DNA of 64,000 nt from Phocaeicola massiliensis B84634 = Timone 84634 = DSM 17679 = JCM 13223. Its GTDB lineage: Bacteria; Bacteroidota; Bacteroidia; Bacteroidales; Bacteroidaceae. Within the stretch, counting starts at the first letter, position 1, and each line of letters starts with the position of its first letter. The notes under the pieces are model-generated. The model did no database searches, was not told where the DNA came from, and saw only the letters and a list, made by a program, of their open reading frames with translations. The DNA lies in the NCBI RefSeq assembly GCF_000382445.1, contig NZ_KB905474.1, positions 124,001 to 188,000 of the forward strand, in the 5' to 3' direction. Below are positions 33,302-41,645 of this stretch, one piece after another. The position numbers and the translations under genes are program-made.

Positions 33302-34870
33302 ATGGCAAAGAAAATACTCACAACACAGGACAGGCTCGCGCTGGACAGCTGGAACGAGCTGGTGGCATCCGTCCGAGAACATTCGGACATCAACCCCACG
33401 GACACGGAAACGGAAATCAGGCAGAGGCGGGAAAGGCTGGAGAAGAACGACGAGGAGTGGTTCAAATACTACTTCGCCATGTATTGCACCTGCGAGTCCG
33501 CCGCCTTCCACAGGAAAGCCACCGGGCGGCTGATGAGGAACAACCGCTGGTACGAGGTAAGGGCCTGGTCACGCGAGCTGGCGAAATCCGCACGCTCCAT
33601 GATGGAGATATCCAAACTGGCACTGACAAAAAAGATACGCAACGTGCTGCTGATCTCCAACTCGGCTGACAATGCGGAAAGGCTACTGCTGCCGTTCATG
33701 GCGAACTTCGAGGAGAACCAGCGGATCATACAGGACTACGGACAGCAGAAAAAACCGGGAGCGTGGGAAACCGGGGAATTCACCTGCATGTGCGGGTGCT
33801 CCTTCCGCGCCATTGGAGCCGGGCAGTCACCGCGCGGTACACGTAACAAGAACTTCCGCCCGGACTTCATCCTGGTGGACGATATAGACACCGACGAGGA
33901 GTGTCGAAACCCGGAACGCATCAAAACCAAATGGAAATGGCTGGAGGAGGCGCTGATACCGACCATGTCCGTATCGGGAAACTACCGCATCCTGTTCAAC
34001 GGGAACATCATCGCGCTGGACTGCTGCATCAAAAGGGCCATCGAAAAGGGCACCGAACTGAAGGCGAAAGGAATCGGGCACGTGGATATCATCAACATCC
34101 GGGGAAAGGACGGGCTATCCGTATGGCCCGAAAAGAACTCCGAGGAGGATATAGACCTCTTCCTTTCACTGGTGAGCGCGGCGGCGGCACAGAAAGAGTT
34201 CTTCAACAACCCGGTGGTGGACGGCGGCGTGTTCGCGGAAATCACCTACGGGAAAGTGCCGGCACTTTCCAGGTTCAAGTTCCTGGTGATATACGGGGAC
34301 CCCGCACCGGGAGAGAACAAGACGAAAAAAAGTTCCACCAAAACGGTGTGCCTGCTCGGGAAACTCGCGGGAAGGCTCTATCTGATAAAAACGTTCCTGG
34401 ACAGGGGGCTGAACGCGGAATTTGTAGAGTGGTACATCAAGCTGCTGGAGTTTGTGGGTGGAAAAACCACCGTGTACTGTTACATGGAGAACAACAAATT
34501 ACAGGATCCTTTTTTCCAGCAGGTATTCCAGCCCATCGTGCGGCGGATACGCAGGGAAAGGAAAATATCACTGTACATCACCGGGGACGAGGAGAAGAAA
34601 ACCGACAAGGCCACACGTATCGAGGCGAACCTGGAACCGCTCAACCGGGAGGGGAACCTGGTACTCAACGAGGCCGAAAAGGACAACCCGCACATGAAAC
34701 GGATGGCGGAACAGTTCAAGCTGTTCAACCTCCAACTGACCTATCCGGCAGACGGACCCGACTGCGTGGAGGGGGGAAACAGAATTATAGACCGCAAGGC
34801 CAGACAGTCGGAAAAGCCCGTCATTGTCACAAGGAAAAGCACGCGGTCACAAAACAAGTACAGAGTGTAA
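33302..34870 (+). CDS. Terminase large subunit
   Basis: This 522-residue protein has an N-terminal ATPase with a divergent Walker A region (WSRELAKSARSMME), adenine/coupling segments (KIRNVLLISNSADNAERLL) and Walker B FRPDFILVDDIDTDEE. The C-terminal RNase H-like nuclease begins at FLVIYGDPAPG with further acidic residues (YCYMENNKLQD). It packages DNA into proheads by the headful mechanism, for Mu-like phages starting from integrated ends. Start ATG 33302, the upstream TTG being unnecessary. It is translationally adjacent to the small subunit. Confidence 0.9.
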   Translation: MAKKILTTQDRLALDSWNELVASVREHSDINPTDTETEIRQRRERLEKNDEEWFKYYFAMYCTCESAAFHRKATGRLMRNNRWYEVRAWSRELAKSARSMMEISKLALTKKIRNVLLISNSADNAERLLLPFMANFEENQRIIQDYGQQKKPGAWETGEFTCMCGCSFRAIGAGQSPRGTRNKNFRPDFILVDDIDTDEECRNPERIKTKWKWLEEALIPTMSVSGNYRILFNGNIIALDCCIKRAIEKGTELKAKGIGHVDIINIRGKDGLSVWPEKNSEEDIDLFLSLVSAAAAQKEFFNNPVVDGGVFAEITYGKVPALSRFKFLVIYGDPAPGENKTKKSSTKTVCLLGKLAGRLYLIKTFLDRGLNAEFVEWYIKLLEFVGGKTTVYCYMENNKLQDPFFQQVFQPIVRRIRRERKISLYITGDEEKKTDKATRIEANLEPLNREGNLVLNEAEKDNPHMKRMAEQFKLFNLQLTYPADGPDCVEGGNRIIDRKARQSEKPVIVTRKSTRSQNKYRV

Positions 34871-34888
34871 ACTTCAATACCTATCATT

Positions 34889-35314
34889 ATGAGCAAATTT
34901 ATCGAACTTTCAGACTACGACGCGAGCATACACCGAGAGATTCTGGACGCACTGACAAGGGAGGATGACGCTGTCGTGGAGATATGTGAGGACCGCGCCG
35001 TCGCCGAGATGCGCTGCTACCTTTCCAGACGTTACGACTGTGACAAAATATTCACGGCAACCGGTGACAAACGCAACCAGCTTGTCCTGATGATGGCCAT
35101 CGACATAGCCGTGTACCACATCTTCTGCATACATAACCCGAGGAACCTGTCACCGCTGCGGAAGGAACGCCACGAAAGGGCGGTCGAATGGCTGAAAGCC
35201 GTGGCGGCCGAGGAGATATCGGTGGACGGCCTGCCCCTGCTGTCCGAAGAGACGAGGACGGCAAAATCAAATTTCCTTATCAAAAGCAACCGTAAACGTG
35301 TAAACCATTGGTAA
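34889..35314 (+). CDS. Mu gp36-like (DUF1320) head-tail connector protein
   Basis: This 141-residue protein (LTREDDAVVEICEDRAVAEMRCYLSRRYDCDKIF ... LMMAIDIAVYHIFCIHNPR) matches the helical DUF1320/gp36 pattern of Mu-like phages, equivalent to head-completion adaptors below the portal. Its place between terminase and portal is unlike Mu, where gp36 follows the capsid gene, indicating module rearrangement. Confidence 0.8.
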   Translation: MSKFIELSDYDASIHREILDALTREDDAVVEICEDRAVAEMRCYLSRRYDCDKIFTATGDKRNQLVLMMAIDIAVYHIFCIHNPRNLSPLRKERHERAVEWLKAVAAEEISVDGLPLLSEETRTAKSNFLIKSNRKRVNHW

Positions 35315-35315
35315 T

Positions 35316-36704
35316 ATGAGCAAAAGAAAGAAAGGGGCCGGAAAGATAACCCAAAGCGGGAACCTGCCGAGGCCCGGGCAGAAAGGACCCGCAACCATCA
35401 TACTGACACAGCCCAGAAGGTTCGGTATAGACATAGCGGACTACATGCTCGCGGTAAGGGCTTTCGAGAATGTGGACTACTCCAGACGCTTCAGGCTGTA
35501 CGACCTGTTCAGCGACATACTCATGGACACGCACCTGACAAGTGTCATAGAGAAACGGAAGAATGCCGCACTGGCATCTTCCATAGAATTCCGCAGGAAC
35601 GGGAAACCGGACGAGAAGGTGAACAAGCAGATCAGGTCCCCATGGTTCCGGAAGTTCATAGGGGACATCCTGGACGCCAAATTCTGGGGGTTCTCACTCG
35701 TGCAGTTCTACCGAAAGGGGGAATGGGTGAACTACGACCTGATACCGCGCAAACACGTCGATCCCGTGCGCAGGCTCATACTGCGGCACCAGACGGACAC
35801 CACCGGGACGTCCTGGGACGAGTACCCGGACCTGTTGTTCATCGGTTCACCCGACGATCCCGGGCTGCTGGTGAAAGCAGCTATCTGGGTGATATACAAA
35901 CGTAACGACGTGGCGGACTGGGCACAGTTCGCGGAAGTGTTCGGAGCGCCCATCAGGGAGTACACGTATCCCACGGATGACGACGAGGCACGGCAGAGGG
36001 CGCTGAACGATGCGGACAGCACCGGAAGCCTGTCGGTTTTCGTGCACGCGGAGGATACGGTGCTCAAGCTCGTGGAAGCCGCGAACAAGACAGGGAGCGC
36101 GGACCTCTACGACAAGCTCTGCGAGCGCTGCAACAACGAAATCTCAAAGCTGTTCCTCGGAAACACGCTCACCACCGAAGCCTCCGACAAGGGCACACAG
36201 GCACTGGGAACCGTACACAAGGATGTGGAGGAGAAAGTGACGCTCTCCGACAGGCAGGACATCCTCGACGTGCTCAACTATGACATGGCCGACATATTCG
36301 CAATGCTCGGAATAGACACCACAGGCGGGGAGTTCTGCTATCCGGAAAAGAAGCTTATCGAACCGGAGAAAAAGATGTCCATCCTCACACAACTGCGCAC
36401 GAACTTCAACCTGCCGGTGGGTGACGACTATCTCTACGAGGAATTCGGGATCGAGAAACCGGCAAACTATGACGAACTGAAGAAACGCCAGGAGGAGAAA
36501 GCGGCGGAAATCGAGGCGGCGAAGGCCCGAGAGACTGAAAAGACGGAAGAGGATAAACCGGATCCGGAAGAAGAACCGGAACTGGAAAAGCACGGTAAAG
36601 GAACACCCAAAGAAAAGAAAAATGCCCTTAAAAACGCGTACAACTGGCTGAAACGTTTTTTCGGGAAAGCCCCGGGGAGAGACGGGGCAGCTTTAGAATG
36701 GTGA
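35316..36704 (+). CDS. Portal protein (DUF935, Mu gp29-like)
   Basis: This 462-residue protein has the DUF935 core visible as LYDLFSDILMDTHLTSVIEKRKNAALAS near residue 70, and FWGFSLVQFYRK, DLIPRKHV and VFGAPIREYTYP further on. A Glu/Lys-rich C-terminal tail follows (about 390-440). It forms the dodecameric ring at the head vertex through which DNA is packed. Its stop overlaps the next gene start (TGATG). Confidence 0.9.
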   Translation: MSKRKKGAGKITQSGNLPRPGQKGPATIILTQPRRFGIDIADYMLAVRAFENVDYSRRFRLYDLFSDILMDTHLTSVIEKRKNAALASSIEFRRNGKPDEKVNKQIRSPWFRKFIGDILDAKFWGFSLVQFYRKGEWVNYDLIPRKHVDPVRRLILRHQTDTTGTSWDEYPDLLFIGSPDDPGLLVKAAIWVIYKRNDVADWAQFAEVFGAPIREYTYPTDDDEARQRALNDADSTGSLSVFVHAEDTVLKLVEAANKTGSADLYDKLCERCNNEISKLFLGNTLTTEASDKGTQALGTVHKDVEEKVTLSDRQDILDVLNYDMADIFAMLGIDTTGGEFCYPEKKLIEPEKKMSILTQLRTNFNLPVGDDYLYEEFGIEKPANYDELKKRQEEKAAEIEAAKARETEKTEEDKPDPEEEPELEKHGKGTPKEKKNALKNAYNWLKRFFGKAPGRDGAALEW

Positions 36705-38137
36705 TGAACGACCTCTACAGAATGGAGGACAAACAGGTGGAAACTTTATTCTCGTTCGATGAAGAGGTACTGAAGAAAGCCCTGAAGAACATCTATAGTA
36801 AAGACTTCCACCCCCTGACGGAAATCGAGGAGAACCTGTTCGAAGCCACATGGAAAACAATAAACGAGGCAGCGGACAAGGGGTTTGGGACACGAAAGCC
36901 CGACGATCCGGATTATGACTTCTACCGGGAAATCCGAATGAACAACGCCGTGTTCGCAGCTTTCAAGGTACACAGGGCACAGAACGACATGGCAGCGCTG
37001 CTGCTGGACAAAAACGGAAGTTTAAAGCCGTTTGAACAGTGGGTAAAGGAAGCCATGCCCATAGCCGACCATCAGATGGTCCATTGGCTGCGTACAGAAT
37101 ACGACACGGCCGTCATACGGGCACACCAGGCCGCGGACTGGAGGCAGTTCGAAAGGGAAAAGGACGTATTGCCGAATCTCAAATGGATGCCTTCCACATC
37201 CATACATCCGGGAAGCGACCACAGGATTTTCTGGGGGACCATACGTCCAATAGATGATCCGTTCTGGAACGTGCACAGGCCCGGGGACAGATGGAACTGC
37301 AAGTGCACGCTCTCATCAACGGATGAAGCGCCGACAGCGGTACCGGACGAAAACGGGCAGAACAAGGCACATGACGGTCTGGAAAACAATCCGGGAAAAG
37401 ACGGCAAACTGTTTTCAGACAAACACCCCTACGTTACTGAAGCGCATCCGGGAGCAAAAAAAGCCGTGGACGCACTGACCAGGCGCATCAACGAAATGAT
37501 AGCCGAAATGCCGGACAACCTGACGCTGGAGGAAAAAACCGACATCGCCCGCAACAATCTCAAGATAGAAAAGGCACTCGGCGTTACCAAAGGCAAGCCG
37601 ATGACATACGAACAGGCGAACAAGGGAAAGGAGAACCCGAAATTCGGAAAAGAGGAAGGATACCGCGTGAATTGCCAGACCTGCACCGTGACACACATGC
37701 TCAGAAGGTTGGGGTTTGACATCGAGGCAAACCCCAACATCAGACAAAGCGCATACAATGAAATGGCAAAACAAGGTATCACATGGGAAGAACGTTTCCT
37801 GAACCGGGACGGAACAAAGCCGGATTATGACTATACCTATAAATGGCAGGTCAGAAAGGGATATCAAGTAATGAATGCAAACCGACTGAAGGAATACTTC
37901 AGGGAAAAATTCAGAGAGGATGGAATATACGAGATATATTGTGCCTGGAAAGGCGGCTCCGCACACGTGTTCTGCGCGGAGGTGACTGAAGGAAAGACAA
38001 GGTTCTTCGACCCGCAAACCGGAAAGGATGATGCAAGCAATTACATACAGAGCATGAAAGCGGGCCGTGTGGGAGTGATAAGAATAGACAACAAACTGGT
38101 AAATCCCAAAATCATGGGACTATTCATCACCAAATAA
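36704..38137 (+). CDS. Mu gp30-like minor head protein with C-terminal papain-fold toxin-like domain
   Basis: This protein has about 477 residues. The N-terminal about 230 residues are a gp30/F-type minor head protein (MKWMPSTSIHPGSDHRIFWG and HRPGDRWNCKCTL, the latter being the conserved metal-like W-x-C-x-C motif). The C-terminal about 160 residues are foreign to that family: GYRVNCQTCTVTHMLRRLG (Cys324), GGSAHVFCAEV (His421) and TRFFDPQTG (Asp436, Gln438). This reproduces the Cys...His...Asp/Q signature of papain-fold polymorphic toxins (Tox-PL, protein-glutamine deamidase type). The domain may be injected or act during head assembly; target unknown. Start ATG 36704 overlaps the portal stop; ATG 36698 is an alternative. 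Confidence 0.85.
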   Translation: MNDLYRMEDKQVETLFSFDEEVLKKALKNIYSKDFHPLTEIEENLFEATWKTINEAADKGFGTRKPDDPDYDFYREIRMNNAVFAAFKVHRAQNDMAALLLDKNGSLKPFEQWVKEAMPIADHQMVHWLRTEYDTAVIRAHQAADWRQFEREKDVLPNLKWMPSTSIHPGSDHRIFWGTIRPIDDPFWNVHRPGDRWNCKCTLSSTDEAPTAVPDENGQNKAHDGLENNPGKDGKLFSDKHPYVTEAHPGAKKAVDALTRRINEMIAEMPDNLTLEEKTDIARNNLKIEKALGVTKGKPMTYEQANKGKENPKFGKEEGYRVNCQTCTVTHMLRRLGFDIEANPNIRQSAYNEMAKQGITWEERFLNRDGTKPDYDYTYKWQVRKGYQVMNANRLKEYFREKFREDGIYEIYCAWKGGSAHVFCAEVTEGKTRFFDPQTGKDDASNYIQSMKAGRVGVIRIDNKLVNPKIMGLFITK

Positions 38138-38353
38138 ACGGGAAGAAAGTGCCAGCCCCTCCTCACCGTCCACCAGACGGCAGGACTGGCCGTCGAACAG
38201 AATAAAGGCGGGAAGACCGACAGGCAACTCAAAACCATCCCCGTCAACACAGCCCACGGAATAGATGCTTCCTTCAGGGGAACTGGCTGATAAGACAACG
38301 GAGTTGTAACCGCTACTGTTTGCTAATTCCGACACTTGTTTAGGTATTTCCAT
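38120..38353 (-). CDS. Small antisense-oriented protein facing the toxin-like domain, candidate immunity protein
   Basis: This 77-residue acidic protein (EIPKQVSELANSSGYNSVVLSASSPEGSIYSVGCVDGDGFELPVGLPAFILFDGQ) has beta-strand-rich composition, no signal peptide and no recognised family. It is the only leftward gene inside the rightward late head block and overlaps the toxin-bearing gene end by 18 bp. It has its own consensus -7 element (38388-38395), so it can be expressed from the prophage independently of late genes. The immunity role is inference from position. ATG 38371 would add six residues. Confidence 0.6.
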   Translation of the reverse strand: MEIPKQVSELANSSGYNSVVLSASSPEGSIYSVGCVDGDGFELPVGLPAFILFDGQSCRLVDGEEGLALSSRLFGDE

Positions 38354-38387
38354 AACGCAAAAAAGGCACATAAAAAACGCCTTGCTG

Positions 38388-38395
38388 CAAAAGTA
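38388..38395 (-). promoter_or_regulatory. Leftward -7 element for the small antisense gene
   Basis: The minus strand reads TACTTTTG, a perfect TAnnTTTG match, identical to the -7 element of the template-RNA promoter. Predicted start about 38381. Confidence 0.6.
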
Positions 38396-38422
38396 TAAAA
38401 TTATTTTTTAATTCAGTCATTC

Positions 38423-39055
38423 ATGGACATAAAAGAATATTCAAAACTGATAAAAGCCAAACGGAAAGAACTGGATGGGCTAATGAAACGGAAGATGCCG
38501 GTTATCGCTGGACGAATGGCAAAAGACCATTTCCAGGACAACTTCCGCCGGGAAGGTTTCGTAAACGGAGGATTACACCCGTGGCCGAAAGCGAAAAGGC
38601 TGTCCTCGGGACGGACCGATGCGGCAGGGAACTACGGGACGCTGCTCTCCGGAAGGAACCATCTCTTCAGCTCCGTCAAATACATGCCGGGAGAATACCG
38701 GGTGAGGGTGGCAAACGAACTCGTCTATGCGCCAGTCAATAACTGGGGAGGAGAAGTTCATCCGACTGTTACGCCCCAAATGCGGCGTTTTGCATGGGCA
38801 AAGTATTACCAGGCTTCAGGCAAGGCTAAAAAAGCCGCCACGGGCAAAAGAAAAGGCAAAAAGAAGGGTTCTGCCGCAAACAATGAACCACAGGAAAATC
38901 AGGAAGCGCTGAAATGGAAAAGGCTGGCGCTGACCAAAAAGAAAAAGCTCCGGATAAAAATACCGCAACGCCAGTTTATCGGAGAAAGCCGGGAACTGTC
39001 CGAAAAGATAGACCGGAAAATGGAGAATGAAATCAGAATTATTTTAAACTTATAA
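38423..39055 (+). CDS. Virion morphogenesis protein (Mu gpG / phage tail-completion S-type)
   Basis: This 210-residue basic protein has the pattern IAGRMAKDHFQDNFRREGFVNGGLHPWPKAKRLSSGRTDAAGNYGTLLSGRNHLFSSV, characteristic of phage virion morphogenesis proteins (Pfam Phage_tail_S). This is followed by VYAPVNNWGGEVHP. A Lys-rich insert (about 128-165) precedes the typical end PQRQFIGESRELSEKI. It completes head-tail joining. It starts the second half of the rightward late block. Confidence 0.85.
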   Translation: MDIKEYSKLIKAKRKELDGLMKRKMPVIAGRMAKDHFQDNFRREGFVNGGLHPWPKAKRLSSGRTDAAGNYGTLLSGRNHLFSSVKYMPGEYRVRVANELVYAPVNNWGGEVHPTVTPQMRRFAWAKYYQASGKAKKAATGKRKGKKKGSAANNEPQENQEALKWKRLALTKKKKLRIKIPQRQFIGESRELSEKIDRKMENEIRIILNL

Positions 39056-39059
39056 CAAC

Positions 39060-39533
39060 ATGGAAGAAATTTTTATCGCGATCATGGAACGCATCGCCGA
39101 AAAGATGCCTGAACTGTCATACATTGACGAGGACTATGGACAGCTTGAAGCCGGGGCGGAGGAGGACCACTATCCGGTAACCTTCCCCTGCGTGCTCGTC
39201 GGGAACGCCGAATCGGACTGGAATGATCTCGGTTACGGGGTACAGAAAAGCGAGTCACTCATCACCATACGACTGGCCATTGACTGCTACGATGACACCC
39301 ACTACACCTCCGGAACCTATAACAAGGTAAGGGAACGGCAGCTGAAGGCCAAAGAGCTGTACAAGGCCTTGCAGGAGTTCCAGTGCACGGAAGAGACCAG
39401 CCCGCTGGTCAGGGTAAAGAGCCGGGACTATTCGCTGCCGGGAAACATCAAGGTGTACGAGACGGTTTATTCCTTCACGCTGCATGACGAGTCGGCCATG
39501 CAGGAAGGCGCGGCAAGGTTTATTCTCCCGTAA
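39060..39533 (+). CDS. Tail terminator-like / Mu gp37-like protein
   Basis: This 157-residue acidic protein (FIAIMERIAEKMPELSYIDEDYGQLE ... YPVTFPCVLVGNAESDWNDLGYGVQKSESLITIRLAIDCY) has the beta-strand alternation and length of tail-terminator or gp37-type (DUF1834) proteins that cap the tail tube. It is the last gene of the rightward late block and overlaps the next, oppositely oriented gene by 14 bp. Confidence 0.65.
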   Translation: MEEIFIAIMERIAEKMPELSYIDEDYGQLEAGAEEDHYPVTFPCVLVGNAESDWNDLGYGVQKSESLITIRLAIDCYDDTHYTSGTYNKVRERQLKAKELYKALQEFQCTEETSPLVRVKSRDYSLPGNIKVYETVYSFTLHDESAMQEGAARFILP

Positions 39534-39789
39534 AGAGCGAGAGCTGGACGGCTGTCAGGCGGGGCTTCTTCACTTTCGGGACGGGCTTCACCTCCAGGTC
39601 CTTCAGCTCCCGGCACTTGCGCCGGATAATGGACATGATCCGTTCTTCGGAAATGAAAAACTCCTGGCGGGACAACACTTTCAGGGCATCATCAAAACGT
39701 AGGCGCTGCACCTCCGTCCAGTAATAGTAACGGCGGCACAGGGCTTCATCACGGAGTTCTATCAGGTTTTTGTCTCGTCCTTTGGCCAT
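39520..39789 (-). CDS. Small basic helical protein, candidate phage regulator
   Basis: This 89-residue protein (GRDKNLIELRDEALCRRYYYWTEVQRLRFDDALKVL) is helical and basic, with a helix-turn-helix-like segment SRQEFFISEERIMSIIRRK. It sits alone between the early operon terminator (39841-39875) and the late block and has its own -7 element (39808-39815). This is where Mu places its middle gene C, the late activator. Late-activator function is inferred from position only. ATG 39789 is chosen over an upstream TTG. Confidence 0.65.
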   Translation of the reverse strand: MAKGRDKNLIELRDEALCRRYYYWTEVQRLRFDDALKVLSRQEFFISEERIMSIIRRKCRELKDLEVKPVPKVKKPRLTAVQLSLFTGE

Positions 39790-39807
39790 AAGTTCAGGTA
39801 TATGCTG

Positions 39808-39815
39808 CAAAATTA
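39808..39815 (-). promoter_or_regulatory. Leftward -7 element of the small regulator-like gene
   Basis: The minus strand reads TAATTTTG (TAnnTTTG). Predicted start about 39800, leader about 11 nt. Confidence 0.6.
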
Positions 39816-39840
39816 GGCATTTAACCGGGGATGTTAATAA

Positions 39841-39875
39841 AAAAACGCCGCATCGTGTATGAATGCGGCGTTTTT
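39841..39875 (-). terminator. Strong terminator of the early operon
   Basis: AAAAACGCCGCAT (39841-39853) pairs perfectly with ATGCGGCGTTTTT (39863-39875) around a 9-nt loop. U-tracts are present in both directions. It lies 22 bp past the last early gene. Confidence 0.85.
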
Positions 39876-39896
39876 CTGTTTAGAGTGTGAACAAAA

Positions 39897-40112
39897 TCAC
39901 ATGGTCATCAGTTCGGTGTCATCCTCACCCGGGACAAACGGCTCGATGCGGGTGATCACCTTGCTCTGTACCTTCACCCGTCCGCTGCCATTACAGACCG
40001 GACATTTTGCGGATAAAGGAGCTCCTCCCTGGTCCAGGTAAAAGATACGTCCCTTGCCTTCACAACGCTTGCAGGCCATGACGTGCGGCGCGATGTTCTT
40101 CGTCTTTTCCAT
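39897..40112 (-). CDS. Small DnaJ-type zinc-ribbon protein
   Basis: This 71-residue protein carries two CxxCxGxG-type motifs (CKRCEGKGR, CPVCNGSGR) as in the DnaJ cysteine-rich domain, separated by 17 residues, and would bind one zinc. It is the last gene of the early operon; a second protein of the same type is at 42799-43035. Such small proteins are frequent in Bacteroides phage early regions; function unknown. Confidence 0.75.
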   Translation of the reverse strand: MEKTKNIAPHVMACKRCEGKGRIFYLDQGGAPLSAKCPVCNGSGRVKVQSKVITRIEPFVPGEDDTELMTM

Positions 40113-40114
40113 AA

Positions 40115-40765
40115 CTACAACCGGCAGAATGAAGGCTCGATACGGCGCCAGACACCGTTCTCGTCACGTTTATGAAAATAGTAGTTCACCGCAGTCTTGT
40201 ACACCACATTGCTCTCACGGAAGAGGTCCATGATCTCCGTGTATTCACTGTCGAAACGGTCCTCCAGCTCATACAGCTTGCTCACCGACTTGTAGTCCAG
40301 ATCACCCTGACGGTTACGCTCGATCATGGTCATACCGAGCTGGTACATCGGATCGTCGGTACCGAGCTCCCGGCTCATGGCGTAACGCTTCAGGTAATCC
40401 ACCAGACGCTCGGCGGCGAGGTTGGCGCGCTCGTCGAAGCTCTTCACCTTGTTACTCCTCACTTCCAGCTTCATGTCACCGTCCACGATGGTGAAACTCG
40501 CCTGGTCATCCTTGCGGAGCTGCCCATAGTCACGCATCAGGTCACGGAAAGAGGCGGCTTCTTTCTCTACCCAGTCACGGAAGGCCTTCACGTCATCCAC
40601 AACCGGAAACAGCCTGTTCTTCACTTCAAGTATGAACTGCGCACGAAGCCCTTCGTAGGCATCGCGACGGTTGCGCTTGTTTTCCTTCTCTTCCTGCTGG
40701 AGCTGTTTCAGCAGTTCTTTTCTGTCCTGGGCGGACAGGCTTTTTAATTGTTCTTTCAAGTCCAT
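40115..40765 (-). CDS. DUF3164-like early protein
   Basis: This 216-residue protein has a charged helical N-terminus (LKSLSAQDRKELLKQLQQEEKENKRNRRDAY). The following segment ASFTIVDGDMKLEVRSNKVKSFDERANLAAERLVDYLKRYA fits the conserved core of DUF3164, a family common in the early region of Mu-like phages (substrate-binding or DNA-handling role unknown). It is part of the leftward early operon, 2 bp ahead of the zinc-ribbon gene. Confidence 0.65.
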   Translation of the reverse strand: MDLKEQLKSLSAQDRKELLKQLQQEEKENKRNRRDAYEGLRAQFILEVKNRLFPVVDDVKAFRDWVEKEAASFRDLMRDYGQLRKDDQASFTIVDGDMKLEVRSNKVKSFDERANLAAERLVDYLKRYAMSRELGTDDPMYQLGMTMIERNRQGDLDYKSVSKLYELEDRFDSEYTEIMDLFRESNVVYKTAVNYYFHKRDENGVWRRIEPSFCRL

Positions 40766-40786
40766 AACTAAAAAATTAAATGGTTG

Positions 40787-41230
40787 TTACTGTTGTTTAT
40801 TCTCACGTTTGCGACGGATGGCACGCAGCTTCACCTGTAACGTGTCCAACGCCTCACAGCCAAGTTCTCGGAACTCCATGCCGGCGATACGGCTGTCCAA
40901 ACAGAAAGCGTTCACCTTGTCCCAGTCGGCCGTATCAATGCCCAGTAGTTGCATCTGGTGCAGTACCGCGGAACGCTTCTGGCGGAGAATCTTCCGGAGT
41001 TCTTCCTGGTGAGTGGGCGGCACCAGCTTACGCATCCCGGCTATGGCCGCACTGTATTCCTTTAGTGTCATGTCGCGCAGACTCGTGGTACGTCCGTCCG
41101 TGTACTGGGAAACTACGCTTTCCTTCAAAGCATCGCGGTCAGATGTCGGAAGGCGGTTCAAAAGACTATAAAACACCGCATAACTCTCGGGTTTATTTAA
41201 CTGCTTGCGGCTGTTGATATCTATCTGCAT
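40787..41230 (-). CDS. GemA/Mu gp16-like regulatory protein
   Basis: This 147-residue helical protein has the segment TTSLRDMTLKEYSAAIAGMRKLV. Its C-terminal stretch LGIDTADWDKVNAFCLDSRIAGMEFRELGCEALDTLQVKLRAI fits the gp16/GemA pattern (DUF1018), in which a helical N-part is followed by a D-W-x-x-x-x-x-F block. Mu GemA affects host gene expression and DNA supercoiling. It belongs to the early operon. Confidence 0.65.
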   Translation of the reverse strand: MQIDINSRKQLNKPESYAVFYSLLNRLPTSDRDALKESVVSQYTDGRTTSLRDMTLKEYSAAIAGMRKLVPPTHQEELRKILRQKRSAVLHQMQLLGIDTADWDKVNAFCLDSRIAGMEFRELGCEALDTLQVKLRAIRRKRENKQQ

Positions 41231-41375
41231 GGCTATGCTGTTTTTTTTTGTTTATTTTAAGGTCATTGATTTCCTTAATCACTCTCTTTACTCTGATAGT
41301 ACACAAATAATCAAGAAGATGCTCTTTTTCATTTTTTGTACACTTATACTGGTCGAAAAATTCAAGTATGCCCAT
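41193..41375 (-). CDS. Small early protein, unknown
   Basis: This is a 60-residue frame (GILEFFDQYKCTKNEKEHLLDYLCTIRVKRVIKEI) with plausible helical composition. It overlaps the GemA-like gene start by 38 bp. It fills an otherwise empty part of the early operon, but nothing else supports translation. Confidence 0.4.
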   Translation of the reverse strand: MGILEFFDQYKCTKNEKEHLLDYLCTIRVKRVIKEINDLKINKKKQHSHADRYQQPQAVK

Positions 41376-41415
41376 TCTATTCAGATTTTCATTAACTCAA
41401 ACTATTCATACCACA

Positions 41416-41625
41416 TCAGCACAACTCTATTATTTCACCCACGGCAGACTGCAAAAGGGTACGCAAGACCGAAGGGTTTCCGCTATCATAGATGACTTCC
41501 ACACAACACTCATGGCGTGCGTTACGTGACACAACCAGCTCGCAAGTCATATCCTCACAGAGCCATTTTTCCACTACTTTACGGACACCAACTGCGGTGA
41601 CCACAATTACTATTTTTTTACTCAT
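41416..41625 (-). CDS. Small early protein, unknown
   Basis: This 69-residue protein (SKKIVIVVTAVGVRKVVEKWLCEDMTCELVVS) is a small alpha/beta domain with four Cys residues, with the early operon on both sides. No family recognised. Confidence 0.5.
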   Translation of the reverse strand: MSKKIVIVVTAVGVRKVVEKWLCEDMTCELVVSRNARHECCVEVIYDSGNPSVLRTLLQSAVGEIIELC

Positions 41626-41645
41626 AATATTGACCGTGCTGTATG

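Noticed and set aside
33457..34968. Alternative frames within the terminase gene
   Set aside because: Arg/Gly-rich shadows overlapping a clear large terminase.
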